Numbered from the stretch's first letter, positions 42,766 through 56,929 are shown. The stretch is DNA of 64,000 nt from Raphanus sativus (GCF_000801105.2 NC_079512.1:34179848-34243847), one strand, 5' to 3'. Made by a program: numbers and translations. Notes: generated from the letters alone by a model not told the origin.

Positions 42766-43269
42766 GGAAATTGGTTTTGTGCAACTTTTTTGGTTCTTTG
42801 TTTGTTTTTGTTTTGTGAAAGGTTTAAATATAATATATATAGCAACCTCGTTTGATGTTTTTGATATTAGAGTGTTTGGTCATGTCTTTTGTTTGGCTAT
42901 TCTGTCAATGCCGACCTTGACCACTCTTGCTTTTGTGTTTCTGTCGTTACTCTTCTTTTTATGAGTAATCGATAATAAATGATTTGGCTTTGCTTTTTTT
43001 TCTATTCGTTCATTTTTGTTTAGTATAGTTATGCTTGATACCATTATCGTTGAATAAAACATGAGTTTTGGTTATAGAATCTTTTAAAGATTGTTGATCA
43101 ATTTATAGAAGATTGATAGAAGTAGAATCGTCAAAATGAAGGAAGATTTATCCGCTCATATAATCTATGTGGAACCAAAAAAGAATGGAGATGTTGAAAA
43201 CTACAAACATGAGACATCTAAGAGAAGAACATTTTCTTATGCAAAGTGATCATATTCTTCGACTCATTG

Positions 43270-43310
43270 TCACTTGGCGATCTTTTTGGTGACTGGAGGG
43301 ACATGGACCG
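43270..43310 (-). pseudogene. Relic of the PFK3 3' coding end
   Basis: The minus strand reads GTCCCTCCAGTCACCAAAAAG...AAGTGA, like the end of PFK3 ([10 protein letters not shown]). It lies downstream of GolS copy 2 at a distance similar to the relics behind the intact GolS gene. Confidence 0.6.
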
Positions 43311-43950
43311 TTACCATGTGATAGTAAGAATCTCAAATTTAGGAGATAGTAATTTGGGAGTCTATATATGGTTGATTGCGATAAGATTTTTGTTTTCATA
43401 TCTCTAATCTTTCCCCGAGTATTGAATGCGTTAGTTTTGTATCAGTTCTGGTAAAGACTTAGAAGCAAGAGAACATTGATATGATTTATAGTGTTTAATT
43501 TACATAGCTGTACAAGTCTTGAAACTAAAAGGACATTATCGTGTCCAAATGGATAAAAAGGAAAAGGGAGTGTCATAGCTCAACCACGCTAACAAAATTT
43601 CATGGATGATAAAGCAGAGAGTTAAGTACACTTGATGCCAAGATTGCCAGAGATTTTTTTTCTTTCTGATAAAGGGCTTGCCAGAGATTAAGAGGTTAGT
43701 ACACTTGTTTGTGTTGATTAAGCAGAAAGTTATGCGACAAAATAATCAAAAGTTAATTTAGAATGAACTAGTATGTTGATCTAGAAGTTTATTGTTGAAT
43801 CAATCTTCCCCTGTTAACGGTACTAAGCCATACTTCTTTTAGATTTTTTTTATTAATGAGTTGAACAGTCTGATTCATCTGATAAACTTGCTAGTGCACT
43901 TTGGGCTTCGGTTAGTGATATAAACTTGCTAATACATAGCTAATAAACCA
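43311..43950. other. Intergenic region upstream of ATP synthase g
   Basis: No gene recognised. The sequence is of mixed composition with two short related strings (GATTGCCAGAGATT and CTTGCCAGAGATTAAG near 43645-43690) and no clear element ends. Confidence 0.4.
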
Positions 43951-44040
43951 TGGGCTGCTTAAGGCCTACATTTATCGGCTTAGTCTTATTATGAGCCATT
44001 GAGAAGTTACTAAACACAGGCCCACAAAAGGCCCGTAGTA
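43951..44040 (+). promoter_or_regulatory. Site II-type motifs upstream of the ATP synthase g gene
   Basis: TGGGCT at 43951-43956, GGCCCA at 44019-44024 and GGCCCG at 44030-44035 lie 60-150 bp before the probable start of transcription. TGGGCY/RGCCCA motifs are known TCP-bound site II elements of plant ribosomal and mitochondrial protein genes, which suits this gene. A 5' UTR intron probably spans about 44183-44421 (AA/GTAAGATC ... GGCTTAG/GG). Confidence 0.55.
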
Positions 44041-44442
44041 TATAATTAAAGGGAGTTACAAAACCCCTAAAAGAGAAAAAACTCACAAGTCTAGAGATTC
44101 TTTTTGATCCAGCTGCATCGCTCTCCTTCTCCGTTAACGGCGACACACCAGTAGAATAGAATCTCCGCCGCCGGCGACATAAGTAAGATCTGAAACCGTC
44201 ATTACTTCTCCGTTTTTCCGATTCGAAGTTTCATCCCTTCTTTTCCAGCTTTGACTGATAATAGATCTGCGCTTAGGGTTTGTTTTGATAGACATTTTAA
44301 TCTTTTCAATTGGAATTGGATTTTTAATTTTAGTACCTTCACTTTACCCCCGTGGATAGATTTCAGATCATGTTCCATTTGATTTGTTAAATCTATAAAT
44401 TGGCTTTTTTTATGGCTTAGGGAAGAAGTTGTCTATCTAGAG

Positions 44443-45110
44443 ATGGCGTCAAAGTTACTACAACTGAAATCGAAGGCCTGTGAAGCATCCAAGTTTGTGT
44501 CGAAGCACGGCACGACTTACTACAAACAGTTACTGGAGAAGAACAAGCAGTATATCCAGGAGCCAGCCACTGTCGAGAAATGCAATGAGTTGTCTAAGCA
44601 GCTTCTCTACACTCGTCTTGCTAGGTTTTGATTTTGCTTCTTCCTTTGATAGACTCTTTGGATTGATTCTTGCAGGGTAGACTTTGTTGCAAGCATGCAC
44701 TACTGATGTTTGATAGCTTTTTTCTTATAGTTAAAGGTTAAAAGCTTTATCTGATATTATTATCGTGCAGTAAAAGGGTTTGGTTTCTGTTTCTTTTTGT
44801 TATGGCTAGTTTGGTAGGTTTAGGGATGGTTATGAAACTATTCACGCCCAGTAAAAGTCTCTGCTTTGCTGCATCTCACTACTGTATTTTTTTTGTCTCC
44901 TTTGTTCTTCCTTTGGATGGCAGCATTCCTGGACGTACTGAGTTGTTCCGGAAGGAAGTGGATCACGTGAAAGGCTTGTGGAAGAATAGGGCGGATTTGA
45001 AGGTTGAAGATGCTGGAATCGCAGCACTTTTCGGTCTGGAATGCTTCGCTTGGTACTGTGCAGGTGAGATCGTTGGAAGAGGCTTCACTTTCACCGGCTA
45101 CTACCCTTGA
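44443..45110 (+). CDS. Mitochondrial ATP synthase subunit g
   Basis: Small Fo subunit in the inner mitochondrial membrane, involved in complex dimerisation. Two exons, 44443-44624 and 44924-45110, join within the Ser codon of LYTRLAS-IPGRTELF; 122 residues. Seen: MASKLLQLKSKACEASKFVS, YYKQLLEKNKQYIQEPATVE, GRTELFRKEVDHVKGLWKNR and a hydrophobic C-terminal segment AALFGLECFAWYCAGEIVGR ending TGYYP. This matches the plant ATP synthase g family (orthologue of At4g26210 by synteny). The start is the first ATG after the 5' UTR intron. Neighbours CCoAOMT and RPL31 keep the Arabidopsis order. Confidence 0.94.
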
Positions 45111-46162
45111 AAGAAAACAAAAGCAAATCATTGAAACGCTGAAAAACAGCCTTTTTTAAATCCATAAAAACTGGCGGTTTATCATCGCATTAGATCCGAA
45201 AAGTTGATTTCTTATTTCTGTCTTTGGATAATTTAATACACACAAGTTTTGAAGCTGAGGCGTCAATCACTCATGCTAGCTCTTAATAATATCAATGGAC
45301 AATCTGTTTGCTGTTGGTTTGTCAGTATTATCGTCGTGTTATATTTATAATGGGTTTGGACTGTTTGGTAAGGTGTCTCGTTCCTGATAATGCAACTGCT
45401 GCGTCAACACTTACCAACCTTACCTTAGAATAGAAAAATCCCAGTGCATCTAGTCATCCTCTAATGGTCCTCTTACCATTTTCATGCTCACACACAATAG
45501 AGATAACAGAAACGAGGTACCGTACAAAAAAGCTTTGGCACTTTTAAATTGTGTTTAGACTGTTTGGTAAGATATCTAATTCATGATGTGTACACTGATG
45601 CGCCAACACTTACCAGCTTTGACAGAGACGAGTAAAAAAACCATTTGGCACGCCTTTCCTCGTAGATTCGTCTTTATAAAAGTAAGAAAATATGATTGTG
45701 GCGACGACTGTTCGGTGTACTTTCACCCTCTTGTTCTCTCTCTCTCTCTCTCTCTCTGGATTTGTAGTCTTCTTCTCTCTGTAATGCTTCTTTTCTGTCA
45801 TTTCCTGTATGAGTGTTTTGACCATTCGTAACCTCTAGATTATAGTCTACGAACTGAGTGTGTTTCGTTCAACTGTAGAAAATGTCATCTTGAATGATTG
45901 GTCTGTTCTAATGGTTTAGAAGATACACGTTTCAGATACAATTGCTCATAATCGAACCTCTGTTTAATTTTAGATTATCCTGGTACAGTATAGTGTTTTG
46001 TATATATGAACAAAGACTTCTGTCTTGTGCTTTACCTTCAATTGTCTTTCGAGGGGTTTCCTTGAAAATATTAAAAGATTGTTCATGGCAGGGTTATTTA
46101 CCTATGCCACTGTTCCTTGGCCAGGTACTTGAGTGTGTTTGGAAAAAAAAACTGCAATTTCA
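45111..46162. other. Intergenic region before the CCoAOMT gene
   Basis: Contains a diverged duplicated segment: GACTGTTTGGTAAGGTGTCT...CAACACTTACCAACCTTACC near 45360-45430 and a relative near 45555-45620. A (CT)n run at 45733-45758 may belong to the promoter or leader of CCoAOMT. No ORF looks real. Confidence 0.45.
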
Positions 46163-47132
<970 letters not shown>

Positions 47133-47281
47133 TTAAGCTTAATGATGTTGTCGTGCTCTTTGTTGGTTATGTGACTGATGAGTAGACTGTTGTATTCAAT
47201 AAAAAAAAGAAGAAGAAAAAAAGTTCAATAAGCTCTGTTGTATGTTTTTCTTAAAATTTTAGTCCACTAATTATGAAAAAA

Positions 47282-47353
47282 GGGGCGTTCCGAGAATCGA
47301 ACTCGGGACCTCTCGCACCCAAAGCGAGAATCATACCACTAGACCAAACGCCC
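47282..47353 (-). tRNA. tRNA-Pro (anticodon TGG)
   Basis: The minus strand folds as a full 72-nt cloverleaf: acceptor GGGCGTT/AACGCCC with discriminator C, anticodon stem TCTCGC/GCGAGA around loop TTTGGGT (anticodon TGG), and T arm CCGAG-TTCGATT-CTCGG. No CCA is encoded, as in nuclear genes. A short T-rich run follows within about 10 nt as a likely polymerase III stop. Confidence 0.95.
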
Positions 47354-47469
47354 TCGTTGAGGTGATTACTTATTTCTTTGTTTCTGTAATTTATGTAATC
47401 TAGTCATTACATAATGGGCTTGTTGTTAGATGTTTATAAGTGAAAAATTCAGTTCAGAAGCTCTTAAAC

Positions 47470-47517
47470 TGGGCTATAAGAGAGACATTTAAAGGCCCAT
47501 TAAATCGACTAGGGTTA
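47470..47517 (+). promoter_or_regulatory. RPL31 promoter motifs: site II pair and telo-box
   Basis: TGGGCT (47470-47475), GGCCCA (47494-47499) and the telo-box TAGGGTTA (47510-47517) are clustered upstream of the transcribed leader. This combination is well known for Arabidopsis ribosomal protein genes. A 5' UTR intron probably runs from 47600 to 47783 (AAG/GTATATTC ... TATACAG/GAACAG). Confidence 0.75.
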
Positions 47518-47766
47518 GTTCTTCTAAACCATTGAACGCCTCATATAAGCCTCCGTCACACCTCCGTCTCTGTCACTCGGCGTTCTTGAAGAAGCAAAGG
47601 TATATTCATCTCACTATCGTAACTTTTAATTTGTTGATCTTCATTTTCAGCTCAGGCCAATGTATACTTCTTTTATTCCTTCAGTTTGATTGGCAATCGA
47701 ATGATGTGTAGTGAACAAACAGTCGGCTATGTAGAGTAGTAACCTATCTCTTTTTAATTGTTTTGA

Positions 47767-48329
<563 letters not shown>

Positions 48330-49660
48330 TCAATCTTGTAATCTCTTATCAGATAGTTTTGTTTCTCAACTTTGGTATTACTTTCGAATCAATGATCCAG
48401 TTTATTGGAGAGAACGTTTATCTTCTTCTTTAACACTTGATTCATCTTTCATTAAAAAAACTGAAGAAGAATCTGAGTCTTGTCGTAAGTATGACCAACA
48501 ACTCATCTTTCATTACACAAACCGACCAATCAAGAGTTTAATCATTAGATTTGGCTTCTGCCTCATGTCGTCCGTCTCTGAGGCCTGGCTAGTTAAACGT
48601 TTATCAGTCTAAACTTCCACTTTTGCTTTTCCATGTTTAGTCATAAAAAAGCGAAATGAAGATCAAAGACAGCAACGTCTTCTGATGGCAGTAAGGTTTC
48701 ACTATTGCCATAAAATTAGTTCTAGTAACTATACTAGCAGAGAAGTAGTTCAAGTGGAAACTAAGTCCAGACTACTAAAAGTGCAGTTACTCCCTCATTC
48801 TACACTATTTCACCAGTAGATATAAAAAGTGATACTCAGGAGCTACAGCTAGAGATTGACCAAGTGAAAGTGTGCATTAGACTAATATGCTTCTAACATA
48901 TCTATTTCTTTCCATATTAGCACCAGAGATTACACAGAAACTTCCACACAAGCTCACAGTATTGGCTGTATCACACTATCGAATGCTGAGACAATTATAA
49001 ATAAACCAAAACTTCCCAAGTTAAAAAAACACATAAATGAATACAAACCAGCTGAAATAATCATCCATGACTTGATATCTTCCATGAAGTAGGCATGATA
49101 CCGCTGCTCAGGAAAACATGACATCCCCTAAGCACTCAGGAAATACGATACAATATACATAGCTTAAATAAAAAGAAATGTGTATATATATAATAGAGTA
49201 ATACAAAGATTGCAAATGTAATCAACTAAGTTTACTATCAACTCTCCGTAGTCAGCTAAGAAATTCAGAGCTCTAATTCCGGAATCTATCATCAAAACAA
49301 CAATCATTCTTTATAGAAACTTACCATAGGAATTTGAGTTAAAACGCTGCCGTTTCAGTGGAAGCTTTGTTTCAGCCAAAAGCCTTTTTAGTCACGGCCT
49401 AATTATAAGCCCAGACCATATTGTTTTAAGCAAGTCCGTTTCTTTAGCCCAATCGGGCAATATCTGTACACTAAGCAATTACAGATAGACAAAATAAAGA
49501 GAAGTCACTAAAACTAGAATCAAACGATAAATAATAATTAATGTTCAACTAAAAAACAGAGTAGGTTTGCCTATATAAGTTTTTATTTGCTAAAATTTGG
49601 TATTTTGCCTATATAAGTTGGAGAATAGAAGACATCATCATTTCATTTCTTCATCATCAT
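48330..49660. other. Intergenic region between RPL31 and the MIOX pseudogene
   Basis: No gene recognised; an open frame reaching 48612 is a shadow of RPL31 plus chance extension. AGCCCAATCGGGC-type site II-like strings lie near 49447. GTTTGCCTATATAAG occurs twice (about 49566 and 49606), the second being the likely TATA box of the former MIOX gene. Confidence 0.5.
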
Positions 49661-49661
49661 C

Positions 49662-50612
49662 ATGTCAATCTCAAGGGAGACGAAGATTCTTGGTAAGAAA
49701 CATTTTTTTCATTAGACTTAGCAAACTTTTTTTTTGACTGAAGGTTTACCAAACTTTCTTGTTTTAGTAAACTAACGAAAAACTTGATGATAATTATGAT
49801 TGTAGATGCAATAATCGATGAAAAGAAAATGGGAGAGGCAAATGATGAACTTGATGCCGTTGAAATCAACTGCTTGGGATATGGTTTCAGGTACGTTATT
49901 TCTCAACAACAAACTCGTTTTCTCTAAATTGATTTATGTATTAAATATCTCGTTATGTGGTTAGGGATTATGAAAATGCTGAAAGTGGAGGACAGCAGGG
50001 TGTTGAAGACTTTTACAAGATGCAACACATTAACCAAACATTTGGTTTTGTAAGAAAAAGTTATCTATTATGTTTTGTAGTAAGTGAATTTAACTTTTAC
50101 TCATAATTTTTTTTCGTTGCCCAGTAAATTTTAGTTGAGTAATCTAATTATGTAGTTTTAATAGGTGAAGAAAATGAGGGAAGAGTATAAAAAATGGAGT
50201 TTCGATAAAAAAAAAACGAGTATAAAAAATGGAGAAGATAAAAATGAGTGTTTGGGAATGCTGTTGATAGTGATCTGGATTTAGACAATCCACAGATTCA
50301 ACACCTTCTCCAATCTGCTGAGGCTAGCCGTAAGGATTATCCAAACGTGGACTGGCTTCATCTAACGGCAGTGATTCATGATATTTACATGTTTTAAATA
50401 TTATTTACATACTTATACACATAATTGTGAACCATATATATATCAATGTGTAGCGTAATAATAGTTATTTAAAAATATTTACTAAATTTTATATCCTTTC
50501 TGTTTGTTAGACAAACTTTCGGTTAAACAGATTTTTTTTTCCAGATCTTGGAAAAGTCCTCCTGCTACTAGAATTTGGGGGTTTTCCCCACTGGACTGTC
50601 GTTGGTTTGTAT
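49662..50612 (+). pseudogene. MIOX4: myo-Inositol oxygenase (MIOX4-like) pseudogene
   Basis: Pieces in order: ATG with MSISRETKIL (49662), DAIIDEKKMGEANDELDAVE, GFRDYENAESGGQQGVEDFY with [48 protein letters not shown] with [19 protein letters not shown] (the HD metal motif), and DLGKVLLLLEFGGFPHWTVV near 50545-50610. MIOX turns myo-inositol into glucuronate with a di-iron centre. Here there is an internal stop and deletion after WECC, a break after IHDI, and the C-terminal two thirds are absent. Its position between RPL31 and PFK3 matches At4g26260, so this is the decayed syntenic copy or a duplicate of it. Confidence 0.85.
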
Positions 50613-50737
50613 TGTTTTGTAGTTAATATTCTTATTTTATTATTTTTACTTATAGTTAATGATTTCAAAATTACTATTGTAAAATTCATAAGATCTGTGA
50701 GATAATAATTATATGTCGATGATTGTTCTATATAGAC

Positions 50738-52350
50738 ATGTTAAATTTGATATTTTCTTCAAATATTATTTAATATATATGAATATGCGGGAGACAGATT
50801 GTTATATTATCCAATTGCGTTTTTATGCCAATTATATCGATCTCATCCATATATGTTTGGGGATGAAATAATAGTTATATGTCGATGATTGTTATTTGTA
50901 TTGACCAAGTACAAAACATCTTGAGGTGAATCAACTGAAGCGATAAAAGAAGTCCCATTTCCTTCTGTCTGCTTATTTAATTGAGGGGTTTTCAAGAATT
51001 TATTTTAGAATTGATGAATATCCAATTTTTATTATCTATTTCACTATATAAGATAGCTTCTTCTTCATCATCCACACAAACAAACTACCACATAAATATC
51101 TCTAAGAAGATCTTAAAGTTTTGATTAATAAGTTATTTTCAAGTACAAGTCCATTAACTTTGACAATTGATTTGGTTATGGGTCATTAATTCAAACATGT
51201 ATTAGTTAATAGGTAAATTGTATTTTTTATATTGTTATTATTTTGTTCAGTGTCCTAATAGGGTTAATAAAACTGAAGCAACACATCAAGGTTGCTATAT
51301 TGTTGGCTAAATCTTTTTATTAAAACAAAAGCAAAACTGAAGAAAAACAAAAGCAAAACAAAAGCAAAATAAAAGCAAAAAAAGACATGTCTTATGCAGA
51401 AGAGGGAACAATGTTTGGGATTACAATCAGATTTATTGGTGGTAAAGGCAAAAAACTACTTTTATATAATGATAATTATTAAATCAAATTTTTACTAAAA
51501 AATTATTAAATCAATAAAATTCGTTTTACATTTATGATGAATTATATATTAACAAGTCTAATTATCCATCAAGGTTAATAAAGATTTTATAACACAATAT
51601 AGACTATTTTTAGACAATTATAATTATCAAATCAAAGAAATCAATATAGACTATTTTATAATGATAATTATTTTTTTTGTTTATATAATGATAATTATAA
51701 AATTTCTGAAATATGTTTTTAACTAATGGATAATTATGTATTAAAAATAATGGTTAATTTTATATAAACAAATCTAATTATTCATTAAAGGTAATAAAAA
51801 AATTAGCCACTCTACCTTTTGATGTGAGAGTTCAGAGACAAAAAATCACCTCATAAATAATAGTATAGAAATATCAAATAATCTAATGAAAAGATAAAAT
51901 TTAAAATTTTAAAATAATTATTATATAGTATTGTAAAATCAGTTTGTAAAACTATTTTATAAATATATTCTAAAAATATTTTTTTAAAAATAATCTTTAA
52001 AATCAATTAATTATCATCATCTTAATATGACTAATTTATAGAGATTTTATTGTAGTTTGCATCCAAATTTTATATTCATCCCCAAAACATATATGGATGA
52101 GATCGATGTAATTGGCATAGAAAACACAATCTGATAATACAACAATCTGTCTCCCACACATATATATGATTAATTTTTATATAATGATATTTGAACAAAA
52201 ATTATATTCAAGTGCTTGGACCAATCTCATTTATATTTGAATATAAATGATATTTGTCCAAACACAATCTGATAATACAAAAATTTGTCTCCCACATATA
52301 TAATGATATTTGAAGAAAATTATCAAATTTATTTAACATTATATATAGGA
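50738..52350. repeat. Large imperfect inverted repeat
   Basis: The left arm (about 50738-50870, GATATTTTCTTCAAATATT ... CCATATATGTTTGGGG) returns in reverse complement at about 52080-52195, and partly again at 52250-52350. The ~1.2 kb between is AT-rich and non-coding, with a tandem AAAACAAAAGC motif near 51325-51380. This could be a decayed MULE-like or foldback element; no target duplication was found. Confidence 0.5.
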
Positions 52351-52439
52351 ATTGGTCCAAGCACTTGAATATAAATAGTCCAGCCCATAAATTTTCATAT
52401 TACAACAATCTGTTTCCCACAGATATGGCTGGTATGTAT

Positions 52440-52489
<50 letters not shown>

Positions 52490-52650
52490 TATATAAATGT
52501 GTTTTAATACGTAAACAACTCTATTTATAATAAATATCCACTTTACCATTTATGCAACGATACACTATTATATACATGAGTTATGGCTGGTATGTATCCA
52601 TTTCAATGGAAATTGACTCATGGCACAATACATCTAATATGGAATTGGAT
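52351..52650. other. (TA)n microsatellite and flank
   Basis: A long TA run at about 52442-52496 followed by sequence (TTATAATAAATATCCACTTTA ... TACATGAGTTATGG) that recurs in diverged form near 53998-54075 and 59195-59260. Confidence 0.6.
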
Positions 52651-53100
52651 TAATTTTATTTTAATTTATTAAATAAAATTAATTTATTATAATTTATCTG
52701 GTAAATACGAGTTACAACGTTGTTGTTGTATGAGGATAATTAATTCCAATCGCTTGCACTTGGTTTCTCTATTAGAAAAATAACAATGACATTATTATTC
52801 TTCTTTTAGTAATTTATAAGGAAAGAAAATGGATTTAGATTTATTCATTAGCTTGCTTCATCTAGACACAACATGTAATTTTATTTTAATTTATTAAATA
52901 AAATTAATTTATTATAATTTATCTGGTAAATACGAGTTACAACGTTATTGTTGTATGAGGATAATTAATTCCAATCGCTTGCACTTGGTTTCTCTATTAG
53001 AAAAATAACAATGACATTATTATTCTTCTTTTAGTAATTTATAAGGAAAGAAAATGGATTTAGATTTATTCATTAGCTTGCTTCATCTAGACACAACATG
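52651..53100. repeat. Two-copy 225-bp tandem duplication
   Basis: 52651-52875 and 52876-53100 are almost identical, beginning TAATTTTATTTTAATTTATT and ending CTAGACACAACATG. The few differences seen (such as GTTGTTG against GTTATTG) point to a recent event. No coding content. Confidence 0.85.
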
Positions 53101-54317
53101 TCCTCGAACTTAAATATTTTTGCACTATCTTTGTATGAAGTATTGTTCACACTTCACAAGTCTATATCAAATTATTGTACTATATTCATATAAATATACA
53201 AACATTTTTTGAATCAAAGCAACAATAATTGTACCATTGTTATTGCAAATTGGATGATGAACATGAGATATTTGATTCACATGTAATTATTGCTTGAAAC
53301 ACATAATACAGTAATTGCTACTACATGAAATTAACATATTCTTGTTTGATATTAGTATATATTAATATTTAAGAGAGACCAACAACAACAAATATCAATT
53401 TATATTTCTTGATTCGTTTATATTTTATCATAAAATGTAACTAACACATAAAAAAAGCAAAACATATTTTGTAGTAAATTTTGAAATTTATAAAATTGAG
53501 TTTGTTGTGTTGAAAGAAGAAGATGACTCTTTTCATGACATAATTTAGACCAACAATGTCCAAGGTATCCTCTTTGGGTGACTCTTCCTCATCGTTGTGG
53601 GTCACGATGAATTTAGTCCATTTTGGTAAACGTCATTGTGGGGGATAAATTTTCATCGGTTGAACATATGCTTCTTGATTAAAAATATGAAATGACGATG
53701 ATTATTTATGTTTTTAGCCAATGTATGAAAAAGAGGAAGTGCAGTTTGGTTTTATTCATTTACATATTTCATCCAAACATAGCATGTTGAACTATTTGAT
53801 TATAGTACTGCTCACACTTTACAAACCAAATATTCAATTATTGTACCTAATTCGTATAAGTAATGTATATATTCAAACATTTTTATTGTTTTATGTTGGT
53901 CTGCTCTTGAACTGATATTATCATATCTATTTATATAATTGTAATTGAGACTTTACCAAATCCTCTTTGATCTATTATTCTTTCAAATTTTTGATTCAAA
54001 TTAACATATTTATAATAAATATCCACTCTAACTTTTCTGCAACAATACAACTTTATATACATGAGTTATGGGTTATATGTATCATATGATTACAAAATCG
54101 CTTTACATTACTGTGTGGTTTGGGTAGACGTAGAATCAGTCATCAAACTGAAAACTATTTGTTTATTCGTACAAGACAAGAAATATCTTTTACACTATAA
54201 TGTAAATCGATTTTGTGATTTGTAGGATACATAGAGCCATAACTCATGTATATAAACATTGTATTCTTGTCAATAATCAAACTGAGAACTATTTCTTATC
54301 ATACAAGACAAGCAATA
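53101..54317. other. Intergenic segment duplicated in part at 59.1-59.4 kb
   Basis: The portion from about 53470 to 54317 shares diverged sequence with 59100-59355: TTTATAAAATTGAGTTTGTTGTGT, AATAAATATCCACTCTAAC, TACATGAGTTATG, CGCTTTACATTACTG, CAAGACAAG. No coding sequence recognised. Confidence 0.5.
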
Positions 54318-56725
54318 TCTTTTATACTATAAAACAGAAGTCATTTGACAATTTTGTGAACGACACATATACTTTACTACTAGGTGATCACCCGCGCCTT
54401 GCGCAGGATGAGAATATTTTAAGAGATAATCACATTTTATTAAAATAAATATGATTTAAAATGCATAAAAACTAAAACTACACATATTTTTTACGTACAT
54501 TGTGGTTTTGTTTAATTATTTATTTCGATCATATATCATATAATTGAATTAATAAGAATAAACAAATAATAATATAATTTCTTATGATGTGAATATAATA
54601 TAAGTCCAAATTTGTTTTCATTTAAAAATAAATATAAGTTAAAAGAAACATATGAAATAGAAAAATAAAACCATGCATAAAAATATAAGAAATGATCATG
54701 TTGATCAGCAAGTTCTTAGAAAAGAACGTGAATAGTGCCGTGAATAATGTCACCAGTTGAAGTCTTCATTCGCAATCCTATAGTGAGGAATTAAATAAAA
54801 TATCACATTGCGAAATTTAAAATATTAGTTAAAAAAAATATGTGAAAAATGTATTACCTCAGTCTGAGAGCATCGATTTCTGGAACATTATTGGACTCAT
54901 ATAAACATGTGTATCATAAGACTTACCTAAATCCGGTATTCTGATAGAAATTTCCTAATTTTTTTCTTAATTCTATTTTGTAAATGGACTACGCATTGGT
55001 AATAAATAATACATAAATATTTATTATGAAATCAAAATTTCTTATGTGAAACAATCACAATATTTGATAAAGACTACTAATCATAATCGTCTTATTGAAA
55101 ATGTGCATAAATTAATATCATTAGGCAATTAATGTTGATTGCCTTTGGTTACTAAAATCGTGTACAAATGTGCCTAAATTAATTCAAATGTTCAAACCGC
55201 ATATCATCAGGCAATTAATGTTGATTGCCTTTGTTACTAAAATCTTGTTTAACAAAATATAGAAAAGTCGGTAAACATTAATGTTTTATCAATCACGATA
55301 TCATATGACCTTGATTGATACATTTTTTTTAATGCCAATACTAATACAAAGAACTTTAATAAGGAATTTGATTGAGATACAAATGAAATTAGAGCCTACA
55401 TTAACTATGAACGTGTGAACGTATATAACATTTATATAGAGACGACACTAAATCAACTTTTTTAAAAAAGTTGGACTCATACAAAACGAATGCATTATAA
55501 TTGTTATAACCATTAAAAATTTTAACATTTTTATAGTAAAAAGAAAAAATATATTTTGAACTGATATAGAGACGACATTATATTTACAGATCAAAAATTT
55601 AGACTCATATAAATAAGAATGCAATATATTTTTTTAACACGTTCATTGTAATGCATTATTTTTTTTTTTTACTTTCATAGTTTAAAGATCATAGAATTAT
55701 CAACCTTGATTTCGAGATAACATTATAATCACAGATCAAAAAGATGTATTCATACAAAAATAATGCATTATCGTTTCATCATTTTCATAGTAATGCATTA
55801 TATTTTTTGTTATTATTAAGAAAGCTTTTATAATATGATATATGATATATATGTAAATGTAAATGTATGAGAAAAATGTAAATGGAACTATAAAAGTATA
55901 TAACATTAGCGGTGGTCACATGTGTTATATAAAAATATATATGTATGTACGCATTATATAAATATTATTTCCATCACTAAAATATCGACAATCATATACA
56001 ATTGACTATCAACGTTTTTTTGTTTGGTTAGAAAATATCAACGAATCATATATTATAGTTAATGTTATAATGTGATGGATGATGGCAAATCCTGTAATTA
56101 TTCTAGCTAATAAAAGGTCTTTAGATTTAAGTGGTGAAAGTGCATATGGAGTTGCCAAGTGTAAATGGCACTCATGTAAATCACACATGAAGACAAGGTT
56201 ATTTTTTATTAGTGCTCCTAAAATAATATATAAGGGATTAAGAACAATTTTTTTCAATTTGTTATGCATTGTTTTGGAATAAAATTTAAAGTTAAAAAAG
56301 TTGAATTTTTTATTCCATTATCTCTGATTTTAACTTTCCACTTTCACCATTTATCATCTTCAACCCATCACCATCATATACAAATATCGAACATGCATTC
56401 TTTATTCCTGGAATATTTACTGAATTATCGTCAAATTTTTGTTGATCTATAATTTAAGAATTATTCTTCATAATTTCATTTCAGTCACTAGATATGTGTA
56501 TGCTTTTTACAAAAAACATATTTTTAAATATATATATTTAACTGTTAAATCATATTTGATAAAAGGTTTTATACTTAATCATATAAGTAACACTTATGTT
56601 TAAATATTAACAAAACACACATATATTTATAATACTCATATATTTTAAAAGCAATTTTGATTCTTGTATTAAAATTTTAGTTAAAAGTAAAATGTGCCCA
56701 TGCATAGAATGGACAGTGATACTAG
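54318..56725 (+). mobile_element. Outer Helitron, interrupted by a second one
   Basis: Starts TCTTTTATACTATAAAACAG after host A. Ends with a weak hairpin (CCATGCATAGAATGG), ACAGTGATA and CTAG (56722-56725) before host T. The duplicated segment at 59.35 kb shows the uninterrupted site: CAAGAACTA/TTACAATTAATTAGTTACAT there equals CAAGCAATA / element / TTACTATTAATAAGTTACAT here. That comparison supports both ends. Without the nested element it would be about 550 bp long. Confidence 0.72.
54380..56237 (-). mobile_element. Nested Helitron in opposite orientation
   Basis: On the minus strand it starts TCCCTTATATATTATTTTAGG (from 56237) and ends with hairpin CCTGCGCAAGGCGCGGG, TGATCAC and CTAG (54380-54383). 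Flanks are A (54379) and T (56238) on the plus strand. 1858 bp with no Rep/helicase. It contains a short direct repeat at about 55130 and 55210 whose unit AGGCAATTAATGTTGATTGCCT is itself palindromic. The 5' end is less certain than the 3' end. Confidence 0.6.
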
Positions 56726-56929
56726 TTACTATTAATAAGTTACATATTGCTTATTTTCTAAATACAAAGTAAGGATCTTCTATGGTCAACTTTAAGTGGT
56801 CAAAACACCCACAAAATTGTCGTTATTTTGATTTTATGATTATATAATCGATTGTTTCACTTTCTAAAACAATTTATATAATACTCATATATTTTAAAGC
56901 AATTTAATTCTTGTATCCATTAATTGGAG

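Noticed and set aside
45357..45625. MITE made of TTTGGTAAG ... CTTACCA strings
   Set aside because: The two similar segments are direct and diverged, with no shared inverted termini or target duplication.
54720..54800. Possible RPA-like or other coding relic inside the nested Helitron
   Set aside because: A short minus-strand frame (about 20 codons) is protein-like, but it is too short and interrupted to assign.
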